From Tribonema minus (taxonomy: Eukaryota > Sar > Xanthophyceae > Tribonematales > Tribonemataceae), in contig JAFCMP010000172.1 of the NCBI GenBank assembly GCA_017506865.1, positions 1 to 64,000 on the forward strand: 64,000 nucleotides of DNA, given 5' to 3'. Of this stretch, positions 12,483-22,690 are shown in pieces; within the stretch, counting starts at the first letter, position 1; each line of letters opens with the position of its first letter. The notes beneath the pieces were generated by a model that had not been told where the DNA came from, did no database searches, and saw only the letters and a list, made by a program, of their open reading frames with translations. The position numbers and the translations under genes are program-made.

Positions 12483-13718
12483 ATGAAGCGCTACGGTCTG
12501 CTCGGCAACGCCAAAACCCTTAAAGCCCAGTCAGTCGCTGCCAAAACCGCAAAGGCGCCGCGTAAAGCCCCTGCTCGGGGGCCGGCAGTGGCAGCCTTCG
12601 GCGATGACTCCGATTCCGATGGAGGTGCAGGGGCAGAAGATCCCACCAGCAGGGCCGCAGTGAACAGGCGTCTCGCTGCGGAGCAGGCGGAGCGCGCACG
12701 GCGAATGGAGAAGGTGGCGGTGCAGGCCGTCATGGATGACCCCAGCGTGTTTGACTACGACGGGGTGTACGACGAGGTGTCGAAGGGCCGGGACGACAAG
12801 GCCGCCGCAGCAGCAGCCGCAAGGGGTAATGACAAGACCAAGCGGCTGCAGCCGCGCTACATCGGCAACCTGCTGGAGCAGGCGAAGCTGCGCACCGTCG
12901 AGCAGGACCGCGTCTACGACCGCAAGCTCGCCAAGGAGCGGGAGGAGGGGGACAAGGAGTTCGGCGCGGCGGAGATGAAGTTTGTCACGAGCGCGTACAA
13001 GGCCAAGCTCATGGAGCAGAAGAAGTGGGAGGTCGCGCAGGAGCGCGAGGCGGAGCGCGAGGCGCAGGCGGAGGCGGACATGAAGCGCGGCGGCGGCATG
13101 ACGGCCTTCTACTCCAACCTGCTCACCAAGAACATTGCCATGGGCGGCGACGTCGCCAACGCCACCAGCGCGTTCACCGCGGGGTCGCGCAGGCACGCCG
13201 CTGCCGCCGCCTTCAAGGTCAAGGCGGACGGCGGCGGCGGCGAAGCTGGTGGCGAAGCTGGGGCGTCGGCGGCGGCAGCTGCGGAAGGGGAAGGCAGCGG
13301 CGGGGGGGATGGGGCGGCGGCTGCTCCTGAGGAGGAGGACTATGGCCGGCCAAGCGCGCGCATGATGGACGCAAAGAAGCGGCAGCGCTCGCCGGAGAGC
13401 GGCGCGGCGGATGACGGCGGCGCTGCGGACGCAGCAACAGCGGCGGCAGCGGCAGCGGCGGCGGACGAACTTGGCGAGCCTCGCAAGGAACGCGAAACCG
13501 GAAGGCCTGAGAAGAGGGCCAGGGAAGAAGAGCAGCGAGCGCCAGACCGCACGCCGCGGCCTCCTGCTGCTGCGGCGGCGCCGGCAGCAGCAGCAGCAGC
13601 GCCTGCAGCGGCGGCGGCGGTGGACGCGGCGAAGGCGCAGGAGGATCGGGCTGCGGCGATAGCGGCGGCGAAGGCGCGCGCACTGGCGCGAAAACAGAAG
13701 GCGCAGCAGCCGACGTGA
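12483..13718 (+). CDS. NSRP1: NSRP1-like nuclear speckle splicing regulatory protein
   Basis: A single exon of 411 residues. The ATG at 12483 was chosen because MKRYGLLGNAKT matches the family's short N-terminal motif; the frame is open upstream only from a GTG. Conserved segments of the NSRP1/CCDC55 (DUF2040) family are in order: an acidic FGDDSDSDGG, DPSVFDYDGVYDEV, PRYIGNLLEQAKLRTVEQDR, KEFGAAEMKFVTSAYKAKL and a Gly-Met-Thr-Ala-Phe-Tyr-Ser-Asn-Leu-Leu segment. The family regulates alternative splicing in nuclear speckles. The C-terminal half is Ala/Gly/Glu-rich with Lys/Arg-rich patches and lacks long RS repeats. It is intronless, unlike its neighbours, and divergent from the GAF gene. Confidence 0.88.
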   Translation: MKRYGLLGNAKTLKAQSVAAKTAKAPRKAPARGPAVAAFGDDSDSDGGAGAEDPTSRAAVNRRLAAEQAERARRMEKVAVQAVMDDPSVFDYDGVYDEVSKGRDDKAAAAAAARGNDKTKRLQPRYIGNLLEQAKLRTVEQDRVYDRKLAKEREEGDKEFGAAEMKFVTSAYKAKLMEQKKWEVAQEREAEREAQAEADMKRGGGMTAFYSNLLTKNIAMGGDVANATSAFTAGSRRHAAAAAFKVKADGGGGEAGGEAGASAAAAAEGEGSGGGDGAAAAPEEEDYGRPSARMMDAKKRQRSPESGAADDGGAADAATAAAAAAAADELGEPRKERETGRPEKRAREEEQRAPDRTPRPPAAAAAPAAAAAAPAAAAAVDAAKAQEDRAAAIAAAKARALARKQKAQQPT

Positions 13719-15586
13719 GCTCGCAAAGTGCCCACTGCGCTTATAATGTAGTCAATGTTACATGGGCTCTGTAGTATTGTGGTGATTTGCGCAGAGCGCT
13801 GCGCTGGCTGCTGCTTGCTTGTATCATGGCGGAGCACGCATCATGCCGTTGGTGGTGTTTGCAGTGACACTAGGCCGCATGCAAAGCAATGCCTTAGCAA
13901 ACGTAAGTGGTGGATAGCGACTCATGCAATCAAGCCCTCCAAGGCGTAGTCCAGCGCTATCATTCATCACACAGAAGCCGATGCCCGAGGGCAGCATGTG
14001 CTGCACCCCTTTAACTCGGGTGTGCTGGCAATAGCAGGTGCCCTGAATCGGCGCCGGCGTTGTTGTGCATGATACAACTTGCCCGGTCTACAAGTGTTGC
14101 CAGCCAGCCTCACGAGGCATCTGCTTTGCTTGCACTACGAGGTATGTAGAGACACACACAGTTGCAGGCCAGCAGCAGTTCACCACCATAAGCACGACAG
14201 GAACTGATTGTGACACAAACGGTTGGCAGGGCACTGAATGGATGAGATTGTTCAGTCCTTACCGCCATGATTTTATGTCAATTGCAAGCGATGCATGCTG
14301 TCGCTGCATGTCATGCCGCGGTTGTTGCTGGCAGCACCGCCGTATACTGCGGACGCGCTGGACAAGTGGAGACACCATTCGCGCATTGAGGAGCGGCTTT
14401 GCCATGACAGGAGCATGCATTGCGCAGCGTCATGTACTTCTTGTTGATTCTCGCTCAGGGCATGCAAAAGCTTCAATGGTACAGGTCCAGCTTGCAATGA
14501 GCGTCTACATGTGGCTTGTGAAAACTTGTGTCTCAATTCATATCAACTATCACTTCTAAGCAACATCGCATATATGGCATCATCGTTTACACATGTCCCA
14601 CCCCCCAGCCCTGCAGCATCTGAGCATCGCTGTTGTCTTCACTGAACCCTCTTGTCACAAATGGCCTTGTGTGCCAGTCAGTTCATCATTTGCAAGCCCC
14701 AAGAGAAGTACATGAAATGGGGGACAGCACAGGGTGTGCTCCTGACAGTGTCAAAGTGCACGCGAATTCAAAATCCCCAGTGAGTTCATCATTTGCGGAT
14801 TTGATCAGACCATTGCGGTGACATGTCATGGCCCTGATCTGGCAGGCGCCATCAGTCACATGCGAGTGCTGGGGCATGGGTTTGAGCTTCATATGGTATC
14901 CACAGCGACCCATGTGGCAGCATGCTACAGCATCTGCGGAGGAAGTTTGGCCGGTGCACGTGGTGCACTGGCAGCAGTCGGCGACCTCAGTATTCAGCGT
15001 ATGCTGCAGTACAACAACTTCGTTGGCAGCAGCTTTCGAGCTGGGCATGAGCACGCTGCTGTCACGAAAGTGAAGGTAAATGACAGACATGAACCTCATG
15101 CACTCAGCATTTGGCGCTTGCATGCAGTATTTGCACTGGCCTGACATTGGCCCGATGCTTCACACAGACGCAGGCACGATGGCTGGACAACGACAGCTGT
15201 CCACACACACAACAACGCAGTCCAATGAGGCAGCAACACGGCGTGTATTGTAAGCCGCATCCAAGTGTATGCGTATTGTGATGGACTAACTGCTGACTCA
15301 AGTAGGGGCCTGCGCACACTGCGCAGTGCGCGGCAATGTGACGTGTGTCTTGACCTCTGAATCTCTACCCCCCCCCCCCTTCTCTAGTGCCTCAACACTC
15401 ACACTGTGTCAGCGCTGCCCTGGCCACCGTGCACCGGCGTGGCGTACTTGAAGTACTTGAACTCACGCCATTGTGAACACTGATGTTGAATGCTGCATGT
15501 CGCCCCCTAGTCCCTGCCTCCCTCCTTCAAACATCAAACACAAGAACATCCACAAGCGATGCCTCTGGCAGGGCAACATTCTATCA
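13719..15586. other. Intergenic region without a recognised gene
   Basis: About 1.9 kb of moderate-GC sequence between NSRP1 and the RAMP4-like gene. A run of 12 C near 15369-15380 is the only marked feature. Open frames are short and carry no family motif. Confidence 0.5.
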
Positions 15587-16476
15587 TTATGGCTTGGGCT
15601 GGGGCTTGGCTTGAGGCTTTGCCTTTGCCTTGGATGCCTTAGCGGGCTTCTCACGGCCCTGGGAGTTGCCAAAGATGGCTCCACCTGCTCACATGGTGGG
15701 TGTTCAAGTTGAAGTTCAGTGAGGTGCAGTTGAAGTGAGCGACCAGGGCACATAGGTGCATCCGGATTGAAATTGGCTCTTTTGATGCCAAGACTTCTCG
15801 GCCCGTACTTCAGCAGACTTAGCGAGTCACACATAAGATCGAAACGCCATCTGGAGGCAGGCAGGTGTAAAGTGCGACATTACCGATGTAGAGCAGAATG
15901 CGGGGTCACCAAACCCAGCCTGCTGTGCATTCACTGTTGTGATAAAAAAAAATTCAATAACATCAATCAGCGCTTTCAGCTTACCATGAGCGGAGAGCAC
16001 AACAGTACTTCAAGTACTTGAACTTATTTTGTGGCTACGCATGCTTCTGCATAACGGTAGACTCTGCGAACGCTGAGGTCCCGCTCTCATCTGGATGTGC
16101 ATACAGCAAGCATTAGCCAAGCGTTCCACGAAGGAAGCGTGCGCGAACTGCTGAGTTTTGCGAGGTCCCTCTTTCATTGGCGGCCCCCCGAGATAAACAA
16201 TCATATACCATGAATGTCAGTCGAAAACTCAACAGTTCAAAAGCATCGTTGCGCTGAAATGCATCACTCACCGTGTTGCATCATGTTGATGATCTGGAAC
16301 ACCGTGGAGCCGACCATCACAAAAATAATGAACGCCAGCACATAGGGGTTAAGCCGCGATCCGCCGTCCTTGTCCTTGCTCCTCCCCGATACGACACCGC
16401 GTTTTGTCACGTTGGCTGCATACTTCTCGCTTGCGAGCCTGCAACAGGTCAGACGAGCATTGCGCATTGGTTGCAT
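15587..16476 (-). CDS. RAMP4/SERP1-like ER stress-associated membrane protein
   Basis: Two exons, 16272-16476 and 15587-15684, join in frame to 100 residues. The first encodes a basic cytosolic segment, RLASEKYAANVTKRGVV, and a single transmembrane helix, LNPYVLAFIIFVMVGSTVFQ, then IINMM. This matches RAMP4/SERP1, a tail-anchored protein bound to the Sec61 translocon that stabilises nascent membrane proteins under ER stress. Animal and plant RAMP4 end soon after the helix, at 65-70 residues. Here a second exon adds about 30 residues rich in Lys, Ala, Pro and Gln (KAKAKPQAKPQPKP at the end), which is unusual. The start is taken as the ATG at 16476; the ATG at 16467, or an upstream exon spliced at CAG 16440, are alternatives. 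Confidence 0.82.
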
Positions 16477-16569
16477 GCGGCGTGAGCTTTGTGCGATATG
16501 TCAAATGAGCTGGACCTTCATAGTTGCTTGTTCATGGCAACCTCTGGAGGCATGTCGCTTAATGGTGAG

Positions 16570-17470
16570 CTGTAAGGCATGCATTGCAATCACAGTGCTG
16601 AGGCTCCGCATGGCGCATGAGTTGTGCTCGGGGGCTGCGCGGGCAGCCGCCGCCGCCGCCGCTGCTGCCGCCGCCGCTGCTGCTGCTGCTGCTGCTGACA
16701 CGCAATGCCATCCTGACGCACTGCCACGCTTGCAGGCAAGGTGCTGGAGTTTGAGGAGGACTTCCGCATCGTAATCGCAGGCGCGATGCAGGGGGATATG
16801 CGGGCTTTGCAATCAACTGCTGCACCGGAGCGCACATCACCGTGGCGTCCGACGGCGGCCGTGAGGGCGCCTGGGAGCTTTTGATCGTCAACAAGTCCCT
16901 CAGCAAGACCCCCGTGTGCACCTTGGCGGCTTTCAAGCAAGCGCTGCGATACCGCTATGGGCTGCTGCACCCTGGCCCCGCTCCCATCGACATGACCGCC
17001 ATCGCAACACGACCGTCGCGCAGCATGTTGATGGGAGCGGGGCGGGGGTGTGGCAGCCCATGGCGGTATCGCAGGGCTTGCTTGATTGCTGCAAGAGTGC
17101 ACACAGGGGCGTCGCTGAGGGACTCGCTGACTATCAACTGCTCCCAGGCGCCCTTGCAGCCGCCGTCGGAGCACATGGTGATCTGAGCTCCGGTGCAGCA
17201 GTCGATCGCAAAGCCTGCAAATTCCGCCCGCGTCGCCCCTGCGACTACGATGCTGAAGCCCACCTCGAACTCCAGCACCTTGCCTGAGAAGCTTGACAGC
17301 ACATCATGACGGCATCGTGTGTCGGCAGCATGATCAACAGCAGCGGCAGCAGCGGCGGCTGCTGCAGCTGCGCCCGCAGCCCCCGAGCACAACTCAAGCG
17401 CCATGCGGAGCCACATCACTGTAATTCTGATGGATGCGTTCAGCGCCAGCAGTGCATTTGCAGTGCGAGC
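16570..17470. repeat. Large diverged inverted duplication
   Basis: Two arms of about 420-440 bp, roughly 16570-16994 and 17021-17470, are reverse complements of each other with a ~26 bp spacer. The innermost bases are CTCCCATCGACATG at 16981 and CAGCATGTTGATGGGAG at 17021. Each arm encodes, outward to inward, the same peptide series: LRMA(H/L)ELCSGAA, an alanine run, GKVLEFE, CCTGA, SDGG, GAWE, VCTLAA and KQALRYR. The arms differ by many substitutions, including codon-level ones, so the duplication is old. The 3' ends of the two gene-like copies meet at the centre. Confidence 0.85.
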
Positions 17471-17503
17471 GGCACAGGTTATACACGCTCGCTTTGTCTG
17501 CAA
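16955..17503 (-). pseudogene. Gene-like ORF in the right arm of the inverted duplication
   Basis: The minus-strand copy stays open for 182 residues, though it begins at a TTG; the first ATG inside is at LRMALEL. The N-terminal part, LRMALELCSGAAG plus an alanine run, resembles a secretion signal. The rest (GKVLEFEVGFSIVVAGATRA, CCTGAQITMCSDGG, GAWEQLIVSESLSDAPVCTL) matches no family I recognise. The plus-strand copy has a 1-nt deletion after its IVIAGA segment (about 16784-16800), which throws it out of frame. It could be an exon of an unknown gene or a relic. Confidence 0.4.
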
Positions 17504-19433
17504 TGGCAGCCTGCATTACATAGGCTCATCAAGAACAGGCCATTGAAAAGCGAGACTTCGTGTGCAGCCTTTATGCTAAATTGTCTGCATACTTGAAACA
17601 ACAGCACATCGACGAATTGCGCGGATCTTGCTCCCCGTGTGTACAAAACGGTCACAACGGCAATCACTCGGCGACATGTCGTTGAAGTCAAGAGTCTGTC
17701 GGGCAGTCAAACGTTCTGAAGATCCTTGACATCTACTGCTGCACACAGAGACAGCATCGGCTTCGGATGCTTCCATGGCAGCAGTCTTGATGCTGGGCAC
17801 GAGACCGGGAGCAAGTCATCAGCGGAGCCGTTGCCCCAAAATCATCGTACCTGGTCTTCCTCGATGTAGGCATTACTCTTTGCAGTCAACGACGTCGGCG
17901 CCTGAATCAGTCCTGCTGCTGTGCCACAGCCTCCCTCCTATAGTGCCAGCCGACGTGTGTGTGCACGGCCGTACGCGTATACGGTGCCCGACTGAACAGA
18001 ACTGCAAGTGGGGAAGTTTGGCACGTGTGCGATGTGAGACTGGCCACGTGGAAGGCAGTGCATGCACCAAACACAGACCGCAAGCGGGCGCCATGGACAG
18101 CTACGACGAGCATTTCACAGCTTGTTCATTATGGCTCTGCCAATGTGAGTGGTGGAGCTCGGGCAGTGGCACGGTGAAGCGTTCGTAGTGCCCATCATGA
18201 AAGCTGATGCTGCAGGATACTTGCTGCTGCCGTCGCAGCGCTGGACGCAAGCACACGGACACCACCGTTGCGGACTACTGACGGCGAGGAGGCAGTTGAT
18301 GCAACCTGGCAGGAAGACGCCTGGTCTGAAGAGCGAGTGAGTGCGAACTGCTATGGCTTCTGAGATTACTGAATGAACTAGATCTGTGTGCGTGCGGTGG
18401 TCGCGCCTGCGGTGTTGTTTCATGCACCTGAGCTGGCACGCAGAGGAGGTGGCAGATTGCTGGTGTACTCGATGCTGATGCGTCGGAAAGGAAGGCCTCA
18501 AAGCCGCGAATTTGAACAACTTCACCTTGTCCTTGAAGTTGCTTTAAAGCGTGTGAAGTATGTGTGTGCAGGAATCTACCGCGTCGTTGTGCACAGACTC
18601 CAGCTCTAGCATGATGTCTTTAAGTCTTGAGCATCTTAATCTGTTGCGTATCTTACGAACCTATACTTCCAACACCGCGCACTGCAGCAAGAAGTAGTGC
18701 CAATTTTTTCATGGCCTGCTGTACCAAAGCGCCATTGGCAGGTCGGGCAGAATGCCCATGCACCCCCAGCACTCAATTCACTCATACATCAATGCAGCTG
18801 CCATGCAGGCACCCGTCTTGTACGGCAGCCACCGCCCCCCGCCCTTTCCACTCTCACAGAACAGCCGTGCCCCAAGTGCGGTGCAGTTCTGCAATGTCTG
18901 ACGCAATTGCAGCCGCGCTCATCGCAGCAGCTTGTGGCTCACGGGGCGGCGTCCCATGTAGCAGCCCGCTGCTCCTACATGAGCTCAGTGGTCATGGTGC
19001 CCGCTTGTGGTCATTACAGTGCCATAACATTTCTGTTGCGACCAACCTATGTGCCCGCACCACCGACACATAATGAAGCTTTGCTCAGGCCATCTTTCAT
19101 GGGGCACAAAAGTCCCATTCAAAACGGATCGGGCGTCGCCGCATTGAGCCTGCACCATGCAAACATCAGCAGTTCTGCGCCTGTTCGTCTCGAAGAGTCC
19201 GTGCCCGATTTGCGTGGCCGTTCTGTTTGCCTCATTTTCACGCAAAAGTCCAGGTCACTTTTCTTCGAAGCTGGCGTGGATTTAAAAGGGGCATTTGGGC
19301 CCCTTTTTAAATCGCCCGATTTGATTGCCATAAAAGACGGCCTCAATCATGGACACAAAAGTTCGTCGCAAACAACTATGATGCTGACAACAGCAGCACC
19401 CAATCCGCTCCTCTGCCCTCCCCCGCCGCGCAG
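17504..19433. other. Non-coding region upstream of the METTL2-like gene
   Basis: About 1.9 kb. The missing 5' exon or exons of the METTL2-like gene should lie here, but no segment with the family's N-terminal motif (an Asn-Ala-Trp-Asp box) was found. A short hairpin lies at 19280-19312. The area around 19080-19340 is less GC-rich than its surroundings and open on both strands, without a recognised motif. Confidence 0.45.
19280..19312. repeat. Short inverted repeat (hairpin)
   Basis: ATTTAAAAGGGGC and GCCCCTTTTTAAAT flank a 6-base loop, a nearly perfect 13-bp stem. It lies about 120 bp upstream of the first recognisable METTL2-like exon. It could form a DNA or RNA hairpin, or be a mobile-element relic. 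Confidence 0.7.
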
Positions 19434-20900
19434 CAGCGCGCGGCGGAGGCGGCGGAGCGCCGCAAGGGCGTCGCGCGCATGCCGCCGTTCTGGCGCGACG
19501 CGCACGAGCGCCACGCCGCGCGCAACTGGGACCGCTTCTACCGCCGCAACGGCGACGCTTTCTACAAGGACCGCCATTATTTAGAGCGCGCCTTCCCGGA
19601 GGTGCGCGAGACGCCCGCGGACGCGGCGCTGGCGGCGGCGCTGAGCGCTGCCGCAGCGACTGCTGCTGCTGCTGCTGCTGCTGCCGCCACGGGTGGTGAT
19701 GATGCCGCGGCAGTGCTCGACGGCACAGCGGCCTCTGCCGCGCTCACGTCTGGCACAGCCGCGCATGCTCCGCTGGCGCCGCCGCCTGACGCAGCTGCTG
19801 CGCCGCAGCAGTCTCAGGAGGCGCTGCCTCCAGCGCCGCCGCCGCTGCCGCCGCCGCGGCGGGGCCGGCGCGCGCTGCTGGAGCTCGGCTGCGGCGTCGG
19901 CAACGCCGTCTTCCCGCTGCTGCAGCAGAACCGCGGCCTTTACGTGTACGCGCTAGACTTGGCGCCGTCGGCGATAGCGCTGCTGCGCGGGCGGCGCGAT
20001 GGCGGCGGCGGCGACGGCGCAGCAGGCGGCGGCGACTTTGCCGAGCGCTGCTACGCAGAGGTGCACGACGCCGCCGCTGCGGACGCGCTGCCGTGCGCGG
20101 TGACCGCGGAAGGCGGCGTGGACATGGTGATGCTCATGTTTGCGCTGTCGGCGGTGGCGCCGGAGAAGCACGCGCGCGTGATGGCCAAGGCGGCGGCGGC
20201 GCTGCGGCCCGGGGGGGTGGTGCTGTTCCGGGACTACGGCAGGTGGGGGGCGCGCGTTGAGGTGCTCGCTGTTGTGCTGCGCCCAAATGTATGTGAGACG
20301 CGCCGCGACGCCGTGCAGTGGCCCCGCTGTTGCGCCGCTTTGACGGGGTCAGCAGCAGCAGCGCTCAGCGCCGCCAGCCGCCGACTGCTGTTGGCTGCCG
20401 CTGAACATACTCCTCGCACAGCTGCACCTGTCAGCGGCATACAGATTGATAGCGCCAGCATGAGCACACCTTGCGCGGCACAACACGGCACATCCTCGCC
20501 CAACTTCAACTTGTCTGACGTTCAACTCCTCGGTCTGTCGCCATGGCACGCCGGCGCCGCTTCACTGCACACCAGCTCTCGCACGCGAAGCACCCGCCTA
20601 CCTCACGCCGCGCGCCGCCGCCCCCCCCCCCCCCCCCCCCGCGCTCGCAACAGGTACGACGAGGCGCAGCTGCGCCTGCCCGCGCACGCGCGCATCGCGG
20701 ACAACTTCTATGCGCGCGCCGACGGCACGCGCGCCTACTACTTCGACCTTCCCGATGTGGCAGCGCTCGCCGCCGCGGCGGGCCTGGAAGTGCTGGAGCT
20801 GGAAGCGGTGCGCCGCCGCTGCGCGAATCGGAAGACATCTGCGGTGTTCAATAGGGTGTGGGTGCACGCCAAGCTGCGCAGGCCGGCGGCAGCGGCGTGA
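19434..20900 (+). CDS. METTL2-type tRNA N3-methylcytidine methyltransferase, 5' end missing
   Basis: Two exons, 19434-20242 and 20654-20900, join in frame (351 codons plus stop). They match METTL2/METTL8/Trm140-type enzymes, which use SAM to make m3C32 in the anticodon loop of certain tRNAs. Visible in order: NWDRFYRRNGDAFYKDRHYL, SAM motif I LELGCGVGNAVFPLL, VYALDLAPSAI, VDMVMLMFALSAVAPEKH, LRPGGVVLFRDYGR, then YDEAQLRLPAHARIADNFYA, ADGTRAYYFDLPDV and the C-terminal RVWVHAKLRRP. Large Ala/Pro runs sit between the N-terminal box and motif I. A strong C/T-rich acceptor precedes 19434 in phase 0, so an upstream exon exists but was not found; an ATG at 19479 could serve as an internal start. The 411-bp intron is stop-free and divisible by three. 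Confidence 0.88.
   Translation, partial: QRAAEAAERRKGVARMPPFWRDAHERHAARNWDRFYRRNGDAFYKDRHYLERAFPEVRETPADAALAAALSAAAATAAAAAAAAATGGDDAAAVLDGTAASAALTSGTAAHAPLAPPPDAAAAPQQSQEALPPAPPPLPPPRRGRRALLELGCGVGNAVFPLLQQNRGLYVYALDLAPSAIALLRGRRDGGGGDGAAGGGDFAERCYAEVHDAAAADALPCAVTAEGGVDMVMLMFALSAVAPEKHARVMAKAAAALRPGGVVLFRDYGRWGARVEVLAVVLRPNVCETRRDAVQWPRCCAALTGSAAAALSAASRRLLLAAAEHTPRTAAPVSGIQIDSASMSTPCAAQHGTSSPNFNLSDVQLLGLSPWHAGAASLHTSSRTRSTRLPHAARRRPPPPPPRARNRYDEAQLRLPAHARIADNFYARADGTRAYYFDLPDVAALAAAAGLEVLELEAVRRRCANRKTSAVFNRVWVHAKLRRPAAAA
20621..20640 (+). repeat. Pure C20 tract before the METTL2-like exon 2
   Basis: Twenty C in a row lie 13 bases upstream of exon 2 and serve as the only pyrimidine tract of this 3' splice site. 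It is one of a series of coding-strand C runs that sit at acceptors in this window. Confidence 0.85.
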
Positions 20901-20959
20901 GCGCTGCACTGTGTGCTGGCGCTGCTGCTGCTGCTGCTGCTGCTGCGGCTGCCGCTGGA

Positions 20960-20993
<34 letters not shown>

Positions 20994-22690
20994 GGGTGTT
21001 GCTGCATGGCACTCATGGGGCTGCTGCTGGCAATGGCGGCGGCGCCGCTGCCTGTGTCGCAGCAGGAGCAGGCGCTGCTGCTGCTGCTGTGTACTGCTGT
21101 GCGCTGCACAACGACAGGGCGGGGCTGTAGCTGGACGTTAAAGAATGCAGCGACGCTCCGCAGGCTGCAGAGACAGCGCACACGCAGGCCTCAACGTGTG
21201 CCGCGCACATCTGCGCGCAGCCACTGGTGCTGCCACGGTCATACAGGAGCACACTTTTTTGCCGTCTCAGGCGGTCAAAGCGCGCAGCAGCAGTTTGGCA
21301 CACAAGCTATGGGTCCAACAAACCGCGCACACCCTTCTCAGAACTCGCTGAAACTAGCTTTGGCCTGGGTGGTGCTGAGCTCTTGTGTACGCATTGCCGC
21401 TGCTCCTTGCGGACCCTCTCTCAGGCGCTCGCACACGTGGTGGAGACATGTTTTTTCAGAGATGACTGTCTTGGTACACCAGTGGCACAAAGAACTGGTG
21501 GAAGAACAGCGCGCCCGAACGCAGTTACGATTGGATTGCTCAGCCTGACGGTGCAGGCAGTGCCGGCTTTTGCTGACTCGCGCGCGTGAACTTCTTATCG
21601 GACGGCTCTGGTCTAGGGTCCGCACGAGTGTCACAGCTGAGGCGGCGGCACTTGTGGCAGATGACAATGGGAACACCAGCATCGAAAATGAGAACTGCAG
21701 AGCACCAGATGCATTGCTTGAACTGGAAGTTGAGTTGTGTGCCTCCTGGTGATGAATCGCTGATGGCCTATCATGATTGATGAAGCGCTGTCCACATGCA
21801 TGCCATGAAATTTGGTCATTGCTTTACGAGGAACGAGAGATATGAAAGACAGTTATTTTCACCATCACAAAACGGCACATGCTGGTGCATGCAGATGCAC
21901 GCAAGATGTTCACACACATGACACAAAAGGATGGCGCAGCCTGTAAAGAGATTCATTGCTTAGACGGACATTCCTGGAAGTGCTGCGCTTTAAGGCATCT
22001 ATCGACTGGTCAAACAGGGCACCAGACAACCCACTATTACTGTACTGCAAACCACGATGGAGGTTTGCTGCCATCGCCAGAGGGGCAACGTACTCAGCAA
22101 ACTCCATAAAAACTGGCGGGACACTGCCCTACGAGTGTATTCGGGTGCCCTGATGGAGGCGCGACAAAGCCAACCACAGACGGAATCTACATACCCCTCC
22201 AAAGTGAAAAACCTTACACTAGAGGACGTCGAATGGACCTATCCTCAGCACACGGAATGCAACCTGCGCGGCGACTGTCTCGCGAGCGTGCGGCGCCGCC
22301 GGTGTGAAGCAAATGACACACGGCATGGCTCGACCACACGTTACAAGCCAAGAGACCGTCCTGACGCTATGTGACTCCATCACGTGGCCCACCGCGCATG
22401 CTGGCGCGTTTGCTTGAGCTCCCTGATGGGGAGCTGTGCATGGCCTCATTACCTGCTCAAGCAAAGGACACTGATGGCCTGCAGAAAATTGAATCTATGT
22501 AGTGATACACGTGTGGCACAGTCATACCCCCCCCCCCCCCTCCCGCTGTAATCCTGTTGCAGACAGAATTCAATGTCACCTGCCACCCTTACGATGACCG
22601 GCATGGTTGTGTTGAATGCCACTCGGGAGAGCCACTGCCTTCTGAAACAGCACATTGAGCTGAGCACTGACGCGCGTATTGCAGCACTGC
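20901..22690. other. Intergenic region with CTG-rich 3' flank
   Basis: The first ~190 bases after the METTL2-like stop are CTG/GCT triplet repeats (20920-21095), probably 3' UTR. Further on, the minus strand near 21620-21720 encodes CIWCSAVLIFDAGVPIVICH followed by KCRRLSC, a Cys-rich series like a zinc-binding relic, without a gene around it. A run of 14 C at 22527-22540 followed by TTGCAG at 22557-22562 imitates a plus-strand acceptor. No gene is supported. Confidence 0.45.

Noticed and set aside
18697-19400. Open frame of 295 codons upstream of the METTL2-like exon
   Set aside because: No conserved motif, both strands are open, and it lies in a different frame from the METTL2-like exon with no joining donor seen.
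20913-21141. Leu-rich or Ala-rich membrane protein after the METTL2-like gene
   Set aside because: It is CTG/GCT triplet repeat read in different frames, lying directly after a stop codon, so most likely 3' UTR.
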